DNA from: Cryptomeria japonica
Lineage: Eukaryota > Streptophyta > Pinopsida > Cupressales > Cupressaceae
DNA: 64,000 nucleotides
NCBI RefSeq assembly: GCF_030272615.1
Contig: NC_081415.1
Coordinates: 420,910,257 to 420,974,256, forward strand
Reading direction: 5' to 3'
Made by a program: the position numbers and the translations under genes. The notes beneath the pieces were generated by a model. The model was not told the DNA's origin and did no database searches. It saw only the letters and a program-made list of their open reading frames with translations. Of this stretch, positions 45,216 to 56,801 are shown one piece after another. The first letter of the stretch is position 1; each line of letters begins with the position of its first letter.

Positions 45216-46880
45216 ATGTTGAATTCTGCAAATGGAGGGAAGAGCGCGGTTATTTCTTCTGGTTCTGATTCCTCTGTAGCACAAGGACAACTTGAGTCTT
45301 TGGGTTCTATGGTGGATGATGAGGATGGTAGAAAGGATGGGGACCCATGGCATGGGTACCCTCCTCAAAACAATGAAGATTCTTCAAAGTTGGTTCCTGA
45401 GATATTGAGCACCGATTTGAAAAAGATGACAGAGACGAAAGTTCTCAAACCCTGGAATAGTCTTTTTACAAACAAACCCACTGGTAAATCATCCTTTCCT
45501 TCTATGGAAGATATTTCTGATAGAAAAATAGGCAAATTGGTTATTGCAGTTCCAGACGTGGTAATAGATCTTAGTATCTCTCTTATGGCTTTTTCTCTAG
45601 TGGGTAAATTTGTTGGAGCTAGACCTAATATTGAGGTTGTTAGATCTTTTGTTAAGAGAAAATGGAGGCTGAAAGGACAGGTTGATGTTTCATCCCTATC
45701 AAGGGGGTTCTTTGTCTTTTCCTTCTCTTGTGGGGAAGATTTGGAAGTGGCCCTGAGTGGAGGACCATGGATGTTTGGGAAATCCTCATTATCCTTAAGG
45801 AAATGGTCTCCAAATATGGAGCTCAATGACTCCTTTTTTGAATCTGCCCCGGTATGGGTGCGATCGCCTGGTTTGCTGCTTGAATTCTGGTTGGAGGATA
45901 TTTTCTCAGGTATTTCCAACTCCTTCGAGGAGCTTGTGGCTATAGATTCTATGACAACAACACGAAAGAGGCTGGTATATGTGAGAATATGTGTCAGTAT
46001 TTCGGATCTACCTAGCTCTATTGAAATAAATTCCAAACTAGGGAAGTGGGAACAAGCCATAGAGTTTGAGTCCCTCCCCTTTGTGTGTTTCTCTTGTAAG
46101 AAAGCTGGACACTAGGCAAAGGCTTGCCCAAGTAACCCCAAGAATGTTCAGAAGCATAACAATCATGTTAAATAGATTTGGAAAGAGAAGAGTAACAAAA
46201 ATGAGGAGGGTAAAGAGGAAGGAGGAAGTGGAATTCCTAGTAACTCAAATGATATGAAAAAAGATGATAGGAGGGATAGTCCTTCCAAGGATTCTAGTCA
46301 GAAGGAAGATAGACATAATAAAGATAAAGGATTTGAGATCAAAAGAACCAATGGATTTGAAGTATTATAGAGTCAGGAGGTAGAGTATATAAGCATAGAA
46401 GAAACTCTCGAAGAGGGTGAGATTGACAATACAAATGAATCACAACATGAAACTGTAAAAGAAACAGATATGAAAAATAATAAAGTTTGCCCTGAGGTTT
46501 TTGAAGGTCAAGAAGTTATTGTTGGAAAAAAGATCAATTTTGGCTCGCCTCAAGTTTTCCGTAATTCTCTATTTCAGAATGTTGGTATTGAATCGCCCAC
46601 CTCTTCTTAGAAAATAGGAGAACCATGGAATAATAAGCAACCTGCATATAAAGATGAAGAAGATGAAGAAATAATAGGAGTGCGAAAAAAGAAAAATAAG
46701 AAGACAGGTTGCTCTAATGGGGTTAAAACTAGAACCAGATCTAAGGCAGATATTGGTCTTTCCAAATCCCTGTAGAGACGTAAAACCATCAAGTGGCATA
46801 GGGACCAGGAGAGTAAACAGAACATAGATGATGGAAGGCAACAAACTATCCAGGAATCCTTCTCTCAGGTTTCCAAATGA
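45216..46880 (+). pseudogene. LINE2 ORF1 (DUF4283 plus zinc knuckle), one frame with stops
   Basis: A single frame of about 554 codons from ATG 45216. Residues about 85-250 are a DUF4283 region (LMAFSLVGKFVGARPNIEVV, FVFSFSCGEDLEVALSGGPW). Residues about 292-305 are a CCHC knuckle, CFSCKKAGH then a TAG stop then AKAC, so the stop falls inside the knuckle. Later stops are at 46173, 46368, 46608 and 46773. The C-terminal half is acidic, then basic (RKKKNKKTG). There is no frame shift. Its final TGA overlaps the ORF2 start in ATGA, which suggests coupled translation in the active parent. The protein would bind RNA in the LINE ribonucleoprotein. Confidence 0.85.
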
Positions 46881-49800
46881 AGGTAATTTCCTGGAACATT
46901 CAAGGCCTAAATGGTCTCCACAAACAGGATGTATTAAGGAATTTTATCAGAGATCACAAGCCGGACATCATCCTGGTTCAGGAAACTAAAATGAGTAAGG
47001 AAAAAGTTGAAAAATTAAAATTATTCAAACATGGAGGAGTTTGTGGTAGTAGTTCAAATGGGGCGTCACGTGGGGTGGCCATATTTTGGAATAAGAAAAC
47101 TATTGATGGAGATCTGATTGATGAAGATGGTAATATTATTTCTATAAGAGTTAAATGTATTGCTAAAGGACAGGACTGGGTGGTTACCAATATTTATGCC
47201 CCAAATTATAAAGCAACTAGGAGTAAATTTGGGACAAAATTCAGCAGAAAAGGGGTTTTTTTTCTCAGGACAAGTGGCTGTTGATGGGGGATTTCAACAC
47301 CTCGTTGCAAGAAAGTGACAAATATGGAGGAACTCAAGCTCAATTGGATAGCAGGATTGACCTTATGGACTTTATCAATGCCAATGCTTTGATTGATGTT
47401 GATCTTACTGGAGCTTCCTACACTTGGTCTAATCGAAGGGATGGAGGAGACCTTATTCAGGTAAGGCTTGACAGATCCCTTATCACTCCTAACTGGGTCC
47501 TTAAGTATAGATGTTCTTTGTCTGTTATTAATAGCATAGGTTCGAATCATTATCCCATTTCTTTTGTTGCTGAGTCTATTAAAAGCAATCGTTGTTTTCC
47601 TTTCCGGTTTGAAAAAATGTGGATTTCACACCCTTCTTTGGAAAATTCCATTGCCAAATGGTGGAATATTAATGTGGATGGATCTCCCATGTTCAAAGTT
47701 GCTAAAAAACTAAGAAATACCAAAGATAACATCAAGATCTAGAACAAGAAGGTTTTTGGAGATATTTTTGAATCCAAAAGGAAGCTGAAGGAGGAATTAG
47801 AACAGATTCAAAACTCTATTTAGAAAGATGGTTATAATATGTTTCCCAAGGCTAAGGAATATGAGATTCTAGCCAAACTTCACAACACTGTTTCTAGGGA
47901 AGAAATCTACTGGAGGCAGAGATCTAGGGCTATTTGGTTGGAAGCTGGGGATAGAAACACTAAATTCTTTCACATGACATCTATGAAGCATAAAGCTACC
48001 AACAGAATATCTAGATTAATTGCTGATGACAAAACCCTCCTCAAAGATGATGACATTGGGGATGAAGTTGTTAGGTTCTTCTCTAACCTCCTTACTGGTA
48101 GTAAGGATATTGACATTGTTAAGCAATGAGACCTGGTTGATAACATTCCTAAGATTATTGAACCTCACCAGAATAAGACATTATCTGCTATCCCTATAGC
48201 TGATGAAATTAAAAAAGCTGTTTTTTCTTTTCAAGGGGATAAGGCTTCGGGCCCGGATGGCTTTCCCATGTTTTTCTTTCAGGAATATTGGCATATTGTT
48301 GGGAAAGATACGGTCAATGTTGTCAAAGAATTTTTTGGTTCCAGAAGAATATTTAAGGAAATCAATTCTACTTTTATTTCTCTAATTCCTAAGGTGGATG
48401 GAGTTGATTCTATGGGAAAGTTTAGACTAATAAGTCTTTGTAATTCCTTTTACAAGATCATTTCAAAAGTCGTGACTTACAGACTCTTGGTTATTCTCCC
48501 CTTTGTTATCTTTGAGGAGCAAAAAGGATTTGTCCCAGGTAGGCAGATTTTGGATTCTATTATTCTTGTGCATGAGAATATCCATTCTCTTAATGCTGCA
48601 AACAAAGAGGGTTTCTTGATAAAATTGGATCTGGCTAAAGCCTATGATAGAGTGGAATGGTAGGTTCTTTTCAGGGTTATGGAGGCCTTTGGATTTGATG
48701 AGAAGGTAATTAAAGTTACAAGAGAATTGATATCTACCCCAAACTTTTCTATTCTTATTAATGGTTCTCCGTCTTGATTTTGTAAATCTTCTAGGGGACT
48801 CAAGCAAGGAGATCCTATTTCTCCTATTCTTTTCACAATCTTGGCGGAGAGTATGAGCAGATTGATTCAGAAAATGAAAGTGAATAAAACCATCAAAGGA
48901 TTGCAACCCTCCTCTGCTAATGTGTTCTGTACTCACCAATAGTTTGTTAATGATATAATTTTGATGGGATATTCTTCTGTTGGTGAGGCTGTTGCTTTCA
49001 AAGGTGCTCTCAGCTCTTATTCTTTGGCTACTGGTCAGCAAGTTAATTGGGAGAAGTCTGCTATTTATTTCATAAATACCCCAATATTGAGGTAGCAGAG
49101 AATTGCTAACATTATTGGTTGTAAGGTGGAGTTGCTCCCATCTACTTATTTGGGTCTCCCTCTTGGTTTGGTTCCTCCAAACTCTTTCTAGAACTTGTTA
49201 ATTAACAAACTCAACAAGAAATTAGCAGGTTGGAAAGGATCTATGCTATCTCAGGCTGGTAAGCTTCAGCTTCTTCAAGCTACTCTTCAGAATCTTCCTG
49301 TCTATGCTCTGAGCTTGTTTAGTATACCAGTTAAATTTGTTGAAGCTTTAGAAAGGATTCAGAAAATATTTCTTTGGTCAGGGGTTGAAGACAAGAAAAT
49401 GATAGCCTTGGTTGCCTGTGACAAAGTTTGTAATCCTAAGTGCAAGGGGGGATTAGGTATTAAAGTTCTTAAAACTTTTAACAAAACCTTGCTTGCTAAA
49501 CATATTTGGAGGGCTTTTGGTATTAAGAAAGATTGGAGTAGGGTGTGGTTTGATAAATATATTCATAACTAGCCAATTCATTCTCTTCTATGTTCTGAAG
49601 ATATCCCTACTGGTTCTTTCATATGGAATAGTATGATCAAATCTATAAAAGTTGCTAAAGCTGGAGTTGGATGGGTCCTGAGCAAAGGTGATAAAATCAG
49701 GTTTGAGAGGATGTTTGGATTAAATATGAACCTCTCTTTAATTAGGGATGCAACCAATTCATTGATGAATGCAAAATGAGGTATGGTTCTATGGTTTGTA

Positions 49801-50978
49801 ATTACTGGAAGGAGAATAAATGGGTTATACTTGATGTTATTTATGCTAGTTTTTCGCTGCTCCAGCAAGATCTATCGTCCTTTTCTATTAGTAAAGATTT
49901 TTATGATGTGTTTCTATGGAAGAGCAATCCCAAGGGTAACTTCATTGTTGCCTCTGCTTATAAAAAAACTATTACTCAGGTCTGCAACCCAATATGGACT
50001 AAAATTTGGAATAGATTCCTCATTCCTAAAGTTAACATGTTTTTTTGGCTTGCAGCTCACAACAAGATTCTTACCATTGATAACTTGGCTCATAGAGGAT
50101 TCATGTTTCCTAACAAGTGTGAGTTATGTCAGAAAGAGGCAAAATCTTTAGATCATTTGTTTATCCATTGTTCTTTTACCTGGGAAATCTGGAGTAAAAT
50201 CTGGATGCAATGGAAAGTTGACTGGGTTATGCATAATAGTCTTAAGGAAGTCATCTTGCAATGGATCTTTCCTATCAAATTTCCTCTCATTAAGACCCTC
50301 TGGTCCTTTGTCCTTCCTATGATCTGCTGGTACATCTGGAAGGAGAGAAATAATAGAATTTTCAGGGAGGCCAAGTGTATGTCTCAGGTGGTTTTTGAAA
50401 AGATTTGTAGGACAATTAAAGAAAACATAAATACTCTTCACAAAAACAATAAGCCGTGGAGCTATCTTAATATGACTGATAATGAGAAAAATATCCTTAC
50501 TGAATGGAATTTGATTCACAAGGTTTGCAAATCTGATATAAAGAGTAGGAGAGAAAATGTTGTTTGGAGATTTCCTTCTCATAATTATGTTAAGGTGAAT
50601 TTCGATGGTGTTGCTAAAGGCAATCCTGGGAAGTCTGGAGGGGGAGGAGTCACCAGGAATTCTTATGGTTTTTCTATTGCTGCAATTGCCTCTCCCTTTG
50701 GAGTTCAAAACAATCATGTTGCAGAAGCTCAGGCAATGTTAAAATGCCTCCAGCTTGCTCAAAGTTTTAAATTTAAAAAAATATGGCTGGAATGGGACTC
50801 TCTCAATATTATTCAGGCTATCAAAGGCACTAGTTCCCCCTCTTGGAACATATATAATATCATTGAGAGTGCTAAAAAATTATTAGATGCCTGTGATAGT
50901 GTTTTCATTTCCCATATTGTAAGGGAAGGTAACAAGGTAGCTGACTTATTAGCTAATGAGGGGGTTTATTTAGAGTAG
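46877..50978 (+). pseudogene. LINE2 ORF2: endonuclease, RT, zf-RVT, RNase H
   Basis: ATG 46877 begins MKVISWNIQGLNGLHKQD, the endonuclease start, with ILVQETKMSKEKVEKL and, after a frame shift near 47250, LMGDFNTSLQESD and SNHYPISF. RT runs about 48240-49060: KASGPDGFPMFFF, SLCNSFYKIISKV, IKLDLAKAYDRVEW (then a stop), GLKQGDPISPILF. The catalytic box reads FVNDIIL, so the first Asp of FADD is Asn. After another shift near 49745, a 400-codon open frame (49776-50978) has the zf-RVT segment (CELCQKEAKSLDHLFIHC) and an RNase H whose four acidic residues look intact (NFDGVAKGNPG, HVAEAQAM, LEWDSLNI, GNKVADLLAN). Confidence 0.9.
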
Positions 50979-51369
50979 GACACTAAATATATTGGAGAAG
51001 TTGCTTGTAAGAAGGTAGTCCGTGAGCAATTATTATCTGATTGAATCCAGGTACAAGTTAAGTTCATTATTACTTTTTTGGGTTCGGATATCAAAAATAG
51101 ATATTGGAGTTATGTGAAGTGTCAGCTGATGATCTATTCAAGACATTGTGATTATGATAACCAGTGTGATGGGGCTAATCATATTAAGTGTTGGTTCATT
51201 TTGAATGTCCTTAAAGACTATTTGAATAATAAGGAAATAACCCTATTTTTCGATTCCAACGTTTTGTTCTAGAGTTTGAGCTTAAGTGCAGGCATCCAGT
51301 TTCTTCAACATTTGAGTATCTCGTGCTCTGTTGAGGGTTTCGACTTGAATTACATTATGGGGGGTAATC

Positions 51370-52996
51370 TTAATTGAAATGAGCCTTCCAACTGTGACAA
51401 CTGGAAAAGCGAACGAAAATATGGCGGAGGCTGCATAGATATGGTTTCACTGACTACATGGAAAAACTACACGGGAGTAAAAAGTCAGTGTCTCATGGTT
51501 TTGCCAAGGGATGGAGCAATAACAAAGTCACTCTGTTTGGGCAGACTTGGAAGCTGGATGAAGACTTGGTGGAGAAGGTTACAGGTTTATAGAAGGAAGG
51601 TACCAAATTTTACAGAGACCGCAAGTTCTCGGTGGAAGCCACCAAGAACTTCCCTAAAAGTGACGAAGAGAGGGTTTGGCTCACCAAGAAGGATAATGTG
51701 TCCTACTATCTCCCTCATCAGGTAAAATATTTTTGGCAGAAGATGTTAAGAGTTTTAATGGAATACCTAATGGTTGATGGTAGGTTTTCAAAGGTTTACA
51801 ATTATCATTTTGTTATCCTAAACCATTTTCGCCATGGATTGAAGATCTCTTTACCTTTCTATTTAGCTTCTTCTCTTAATGATAGCTTGGTCGACCATGC
51901 CAGAAAACCTAAATCCTATCCCATTGCTCACCAAGGCCTTATACTGCTAATTTATGAGCATTTGAAGGGTAAAGCTAGGGTTAATAGGGAAGATCCTTTG
52001 GTGGAAAATGCCCACATTTCTGAGGGTCACGAGGGCTCTGAGTCTGATGAAGATTCGTCTAACATTCCTCTACATAAGAAAGTGAGGGTTGCTGATGAAG
52101 CTAAAGATGACACGGAAGTGAAAGCTAGTTCAGAGGAGGAACATGGGAAGGCAGTTGATGTTGACGCAGAGAGTGAGAAGAAAGAGGCTGAGGGAGAGGA
52201 AGAGAAGGTGCAGAGAAAAGAGCATTTTGAAGAGCTGGAAGTCTCGGATAGCAGGAATGAAGCTCAACACACTACGAAGGAGGTAAACCCTAGGTCTGTG
52301 AGCTCTGCTTCGGGTATGGAGACCGCATACTCCATTTTGAACGCTGCTAGAAATAGCACTCGGGAAATTTTCAACTTCCAGAGATGGGTGATTGAAAATA
52401 TCTCCAGTATTTAGAATAAACAGAGAGATTTGGATTATAAAATTTAGAATTTGATTAAGGATACCAATACTATAGGTAAAGAGGATGCGGCGGTGGATAC
52501 CAGTGAGGCAGAGGACGAAGAAGAAATGCAGGATTGGCCGGAAAAAGAAATGATTAAGGCAATTTTGAAGCATCTTGAAGATGTGACTAGAATCATCAAA
52601 GAAAAGAGAGAGGTTGATAATGAAATTATTATCAACTGGATTACTAAAATCGAGAAGGCCTTGAAGAAATTTATGGCGCATAGCCTTGAGGTTTTGAAGG
52701 TTTCGTCTCAAAACATGAATGCTTTGGTTGCTTGTTTGGAGAAGAACAAGCATAACAAAGAGATGGTGATCATTGATGATGTGCCGACCACCAGTTCTGC
52801 TCCTCACTCTTCCAGATGAAGAACAAGGCAAACTACCAGTGATCTGGAGATGAAGACTAAAGACACCCATTAGATGCAGGATAACAAAGACCTGAAAGAA
52901 GCTGCTAATGCCATGATGATGCTGGTTAAGGACATGGAAGAGTCTATAAAGTTTTTTACTAGTCTCTCGCTGACTTTATGCTATTCTTTTCCTTAG
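51370..52996 (+). pseudogene. LINE2 ORF3: unrecognised protein with conserved-looking N-terminal domain and long charged tail
   Basis: One frame runs about 535 codons without a frame shift, broken by TGA/TAG stops at about 51389, 51593, 52412, 52445, 52817 and 52871. The first 200 residues look globular: IWRRLHRYGFTDYMEK, LFGQTWKLDEDLVEKVTG, RVWLTKKDNVSYYLPHQ, MVDGRFSKVYNYHFVILNHF. This layout recalls plant transposon-associated proteins that include a 'GxTFxxSPxxVxxxTGLP' block, but I cannot name the family. The rest is strongly acidic/basic (SEEEHGKAVDVDAESEKKE) and probably coiled coil. It starts about 390 bp after ORF2 and ends just before the LINE 3' tail, so it appears to be part of the LINE. 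Confidence 0.65.
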
Positions 52997-53130
52997 ATGT
53001 TGTTTTCTCTGCTGGTCTTTTACAACTTTTCTTACTATGTCCTTTTCTCTCTAGTTTCTTTTATGCTTATCTTCTCGTTATGTAAGCGGGTTTCAGGTCC
53101 CTTAAAACCTAATTTTCCTTAATAAAAAAC

Positions 53131-54973
53131 AATAAAAGATAATCAAATTAAACACAATCTATCGTTGATTAGAATTACTCTTGAAAGCCTACAAAATGAT
53201 AACACAAGAATTCGAAGATAGTGGTTGTTGAAAAAAGAGAATGATGCCAAATTTATAGAATTTGGAAGGAAATTCAAACGCCCGAGATTGATGTGCAAAT
53301 TGATTTGATCAACGATTGAGATTAATTGGGATAAAATTGATTGGAAAAGGTTACGATGAGAACTGGTTGCATGGTTGAACTGATTGATAGATGACTGAGT
53401 TGATTTAATTAGTCAGAAAAAATTGATTAACAATTAGAAAAGGTGATTGGGAATAGTTAACTGATTAGATTAGAGAGATGACTGAATTAATTACAAAGTG
53501 AGTGGTAGTTAAAATTTTAGCACGTGCTGTAGGAAATTAGTCATCATTTTGCATTTGATTTTCGAAAATATCAAATAACATGCACGTAAAATTAGGTGGA
53601 AATTAGAATTTGGAAATTTTGAATATTTAACTGAGAGAAAAATTAAATTAAATAAATTTGAGAAATTAATTTAATTTGGAAGACGTAGTTAGCTAATTAA
53701 ATAATTTAAAGAAATTATTTAATGAGAGCAAAATAGAAATTGAACTCAATTAGATGATAAAGACCATTTAATTAAAGTAAAAATTATAATTAATATATAA
53801 TAAATTTTTTTAATTAGTTTTAAGGGGGAATAGTCAATTGATTAAGTGATTAAGGTAGAAATTGAATAATTAATTTGTACTGAAAATGATCATTAGTAAT
53901 TTAGAAGAATAAAATTAGATTAATTAAATAATCAAATAATTATTTATTTAATAAAAAAGAATAATTAACATTTTTAGTCTACATGTAGATTTTGAGACAC
54001 TTCTCTTAGGGGTAAACACTTATAGTCTGGAGCTATGAACGCTATGAACTGGTGGAACTTGAATCTTGATGGCAAGAACAACAACACAACAACTTAACCA
54101 TCACAACATGCTACTATTGGCAAAAAATAAAGGCATTTATTTTCTATTATACAACAACATTATTTTCTATCAATTTTACAACTAATATTTAAATACAATT
54201 GAATGAAGGAAATAATTTCAATAACATCCTAAAGAAGCCATCTAAAAAACCAAGAATCAGAAAAGTAACACATTTTCAAATTCCTTTAGATGTTATCTCT
54301 TCTATTATGAATCTGGATTAAGAAACCGTGCATTCTCAAATAATTCATTTAGACTGTCCGCCAACGGGAGAGAAACTATGTGAAAATGATTTCTCTGTAT
54401 GACAAATTCCTTGCCTTCTCTGTACCAATGGATCCCGCCCGAGTGGCAAGAAGTGTAAGGATGGTCCATGCTCCTTTACTTACTGGTTTAGCCTTTATCC
54501 GACAAATTGCTTTCAATGGACTTCCCGCCTTTTGCTACCAACCTACTCTTTGGCAGGTAAGTTGGAAACCATTTGGGCAAATTGAAGATGGGCACTGGGC
54601 AAAGGACAGCTCGGTTTTCAAGCTAGAATTGGCACAAATTAATTGTGCTTAGCAAATTATGTTTATGTTGGAAATGGGGGTATTAAAGCTGACAACTCTT
54701 TTGGGGGAATGTGTGCCAGATGGAAAGTTGTGGCAAAGGCTTAAGCTGCAATGATTTCGTCATCATTTACTCAAATTCTTCTGAAAACTAAAGTTAAGTC
54801 CCGGTGCGGAAGCTTTTTGACTATTCGCATGGCCAAGATCAACCGCGTCGATCCATTTTGCGCGAGCGCTTGTGTGGTGGCTTTCAAAGGATCGCCGCAA
54901 CTCGGTTCATAAATTGTGGGAATTTTAGTGTAAAGTGGTGCTTGATTTGTTTACTTGGAGTAGAAATTGAGAG
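53131..54973. other. AT-rich region upstream of the MBD gene; possible gypsy LTR remnant
   Basis: 53131-53983 is very AT-rich with GATTGA/AATTAATT words. It ends TTAGTCTACA, followed by TTTTGAGACACTTCTCTTAGG, which resembles the TGTAGAC LTR start and purine tract of the gypsy elements here (minus strand), so it may be an old LTR. 54340-54970 is less AT-rich and contains the promoter and 5' UTR of the MBD gene. The open frame 54380-54652 has no recognised domain. Confidence 0.35.
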
Positions 54974-56801
54974 ATGGACAGTGAGGAGATTTCTAACCCT
55001 AATGAAAGTGCTCACAGCGAGCTCGCAGCACCTCCAGGATGGCAGAAGAAGGTATTCTTGCACAATTGTTCTTCTTTTCTCACTTTTATTTTTATTTTTA
55101 AAGTGGCGTGGGCTTAAAAGAGTTCTTCTGCTCTATGTAATGTTTTTCTGTGTTTTCTTTTTTAAATATTTTTTTGTTCTGCAGCTCTTTCTTTTCCTTT
55201 TTTCCCCAGGTGAGGCACCCAAGTGCGAAAATTTGTTATTTGTTCTCTTTCCCTCTTTTTCACTGCCTGAAAAATTAATGCTTTCTTCTGCGAAGAAGCT
55301 GTAGATTTGCTTCTTTGTGCGACAAGACTAAAGTTTTCTAGAACCGCCAGTTTTCTCGTTTCCATACAAGAACTTAAAGAAAGCTTTACCCTACTAGAAC
55401 TGATTCAAGAAGATTAACGGCTGTAGCTGTAAGCGGCTCTCCGTTAATTAGTAAATTTCCCTACAGTTTTTTTTATTTTCCCGCTGAGCGATTTTGGTCC
55501 AATATAGTTTACCATATACAGGGCAAAAACCCGTTGTGAACATACATCTAATGTGGTTCGGTCGGGGCAAGGGAACGCGCTTGTTCATAAATATTACAGC
55601 GCTTCTAGGTTGAGACTAATTTTTAGGGATCATTGCATAGGATCTTGTTCCTTGAGATGCCTTCCTACTCTTTCAGGGGTTTCTTTGCACCATTTTCGGA
55701 TGTCACAACTGCCTGCGAACTCAGGGGATTTGTTTGCCTAGTTAGCTGTAATACGAATCAGTCAGATTCAGCTGACTGTTTAGGAGTTCAAATAACTTGC
55801 ACGGTTTCGTAGTGTAACTAAACCTGAGAGAAGAGTTAACAAACTTTGTATATGGGTATTGTGCTCATCTTCTGTGACTTTTGTGTGTGTTTTGCCAGCT
55901 CGTTCCCAAGAAGAGTGGCACTCCTAAGAACGAAGTCGTTTTCGTGGCTCCAACTGGTGAAGAATTCAAGACAAAGCGGCTCCTGGAACGATACTTAAAA
56001 AACAGTACAGGAGGTCCTTCTATCACTGACTTTGATTGGAGCACAGGTAAAGTTTGAAAATGACCAAAATTTCCTGATCATTGTATGTGCTATAACCTGG
56101 TTTTTATGTTAATGCTTTCAAAAAGCCACGGTTTGGCCAATTTTCGTCTAAAACCATGAATATCTTCCTGTAAAATTTCAAGGTCACATCTTTTACGTCA
56201 TATTTATATTATAGGTGAAAATACCCCTACAAGGAGATCAGCAAGGATAAGTGAAAAGGTAAAGGAATCACCTGTGAAAACTCCAGAAAGTGAATCAAAG
56301 AAAAAACCAAAGCTTTCCAGAAAATCTCAAGGGGATAAAAAAGCTGCTGAGAAGGAAGTGGAAGAAGATGTTCTTAAGGATACTGTAATATGTGAAACGG
56401 GGGAGAAGAAGGAAAATGAAGAAGAAAAGGACAGTGAAGTTATCACAGAAATTACGAAAGAAGAAAAAGTGGACAAACCCAAAATTGCAGACATAAATGA
56501 AATAGCTGTGAAGGCAGATGAGAAACCGGTGGTCGAACCACAAATTCATCCTGATGAAGGGGCGCTCAAGAAACATTCTGTAGTTGAGAATGAAGAAAAG
56601 CCCAAGAATTTGGAGAATACAAGCGAGAATGGCATTGATAGAGAAGTCCCAGTAGAGAGTTATGGCCAAGAGAAGCGTTCAGAGCCTGTGAAGGAATTAC
56701 ACGAACCGAGTCAAAAAATACATGCAGCTGAAGAGGTTCAGAAGATGGATTCTTCGAATAACCATTCTGAGGCAAACCAGCTGCCAGTAGACGCAACTTA
56801 A
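54974..56801 (+). CDS. MBD10/11-like methyl-CpG-binding-domain protein, three exons
   Basis: Exons 54974-55051, 55899-56046 and 56215-56801 join in frame to a 270-residue protein; both introns (847 and 168 bp) have GT...AG ends. Residues about 18-80 form a methyl-CpG-binding domain: APPGWQKKLVPKKSGTPKNE, VVFVAPTGEEFKTKRLLERY, then GGPSITDFDW. It is followed by TRRSARISEK, a block found in the plant MBD10/MBD11 group, and a Lys/Glu-rich tail with many short acidic runs, unstructured in appearance. The start is the first ATG in the frame, four residues before acidic sequence. Plant MBD proteins act in the nucleus on chromatin; whether this subgroup reads methylated CpG directly is less settled than for MBD5/6/7. 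It has no stops and normal splice sites, so it looks functional. Which ortholog it is cannot be settled here. Confidence 0.9.

Larger units (their letters stand above)
45190..53130 (+). mobile_element. L1-type LINE (LINE2), about 7.9 kb, with three ORFs
   Basis: ORF1 (45216-46880), ORF2 (46877-50978) and a third frame (about 51370-52996) lie on one strand. The 3' end has the AGCGGGTTTCAGGTCCCTTAAAACC-type tail (read in pieces) followed by TTAATAAAAAA at 53118-53128, typical of plant LINE 3' ends. No other element interrupts it. I could not find a convincing target duplication, so the outer ends are approximate. RT and several ORF positions carry disabling changes. Confidence 0.85.

Noticed and set aside
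45365-46060. Long minus-strand open frame opposite LINE2 ORF1
   Set aside because: It mirrors the well-supported plus-strand ORF1 and has no domain of its own; a shadow frame.
48463-49041. 192-codon minus-strand open frame opposite LINE2 RT
   Set aside because: Antisense shadow of RT coding sequence; no motif.
52130-52870. 246-codon minus-strand open frame opposite LINE2 ORF3
   Set aside because: Leu/Phe/Ser-rich complement of an acidic Glu/Lys-rich frame; composition is what an antisense shadow gives, not a membrane protein.
53118-53160. Target duplication for LINE2
   Set aside because: Compared the bases after TTAATAAAAAA with 45140-45215; only A/T-rich chance similarity was found, so no duplication is claimed.
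54380-54652. 90-codon open frame upstream of the MBD gene
   Set aside because: No recognised domain, codon pattern or splice context; lies in the likely promoter/5' region, so chance is the simpler reading.
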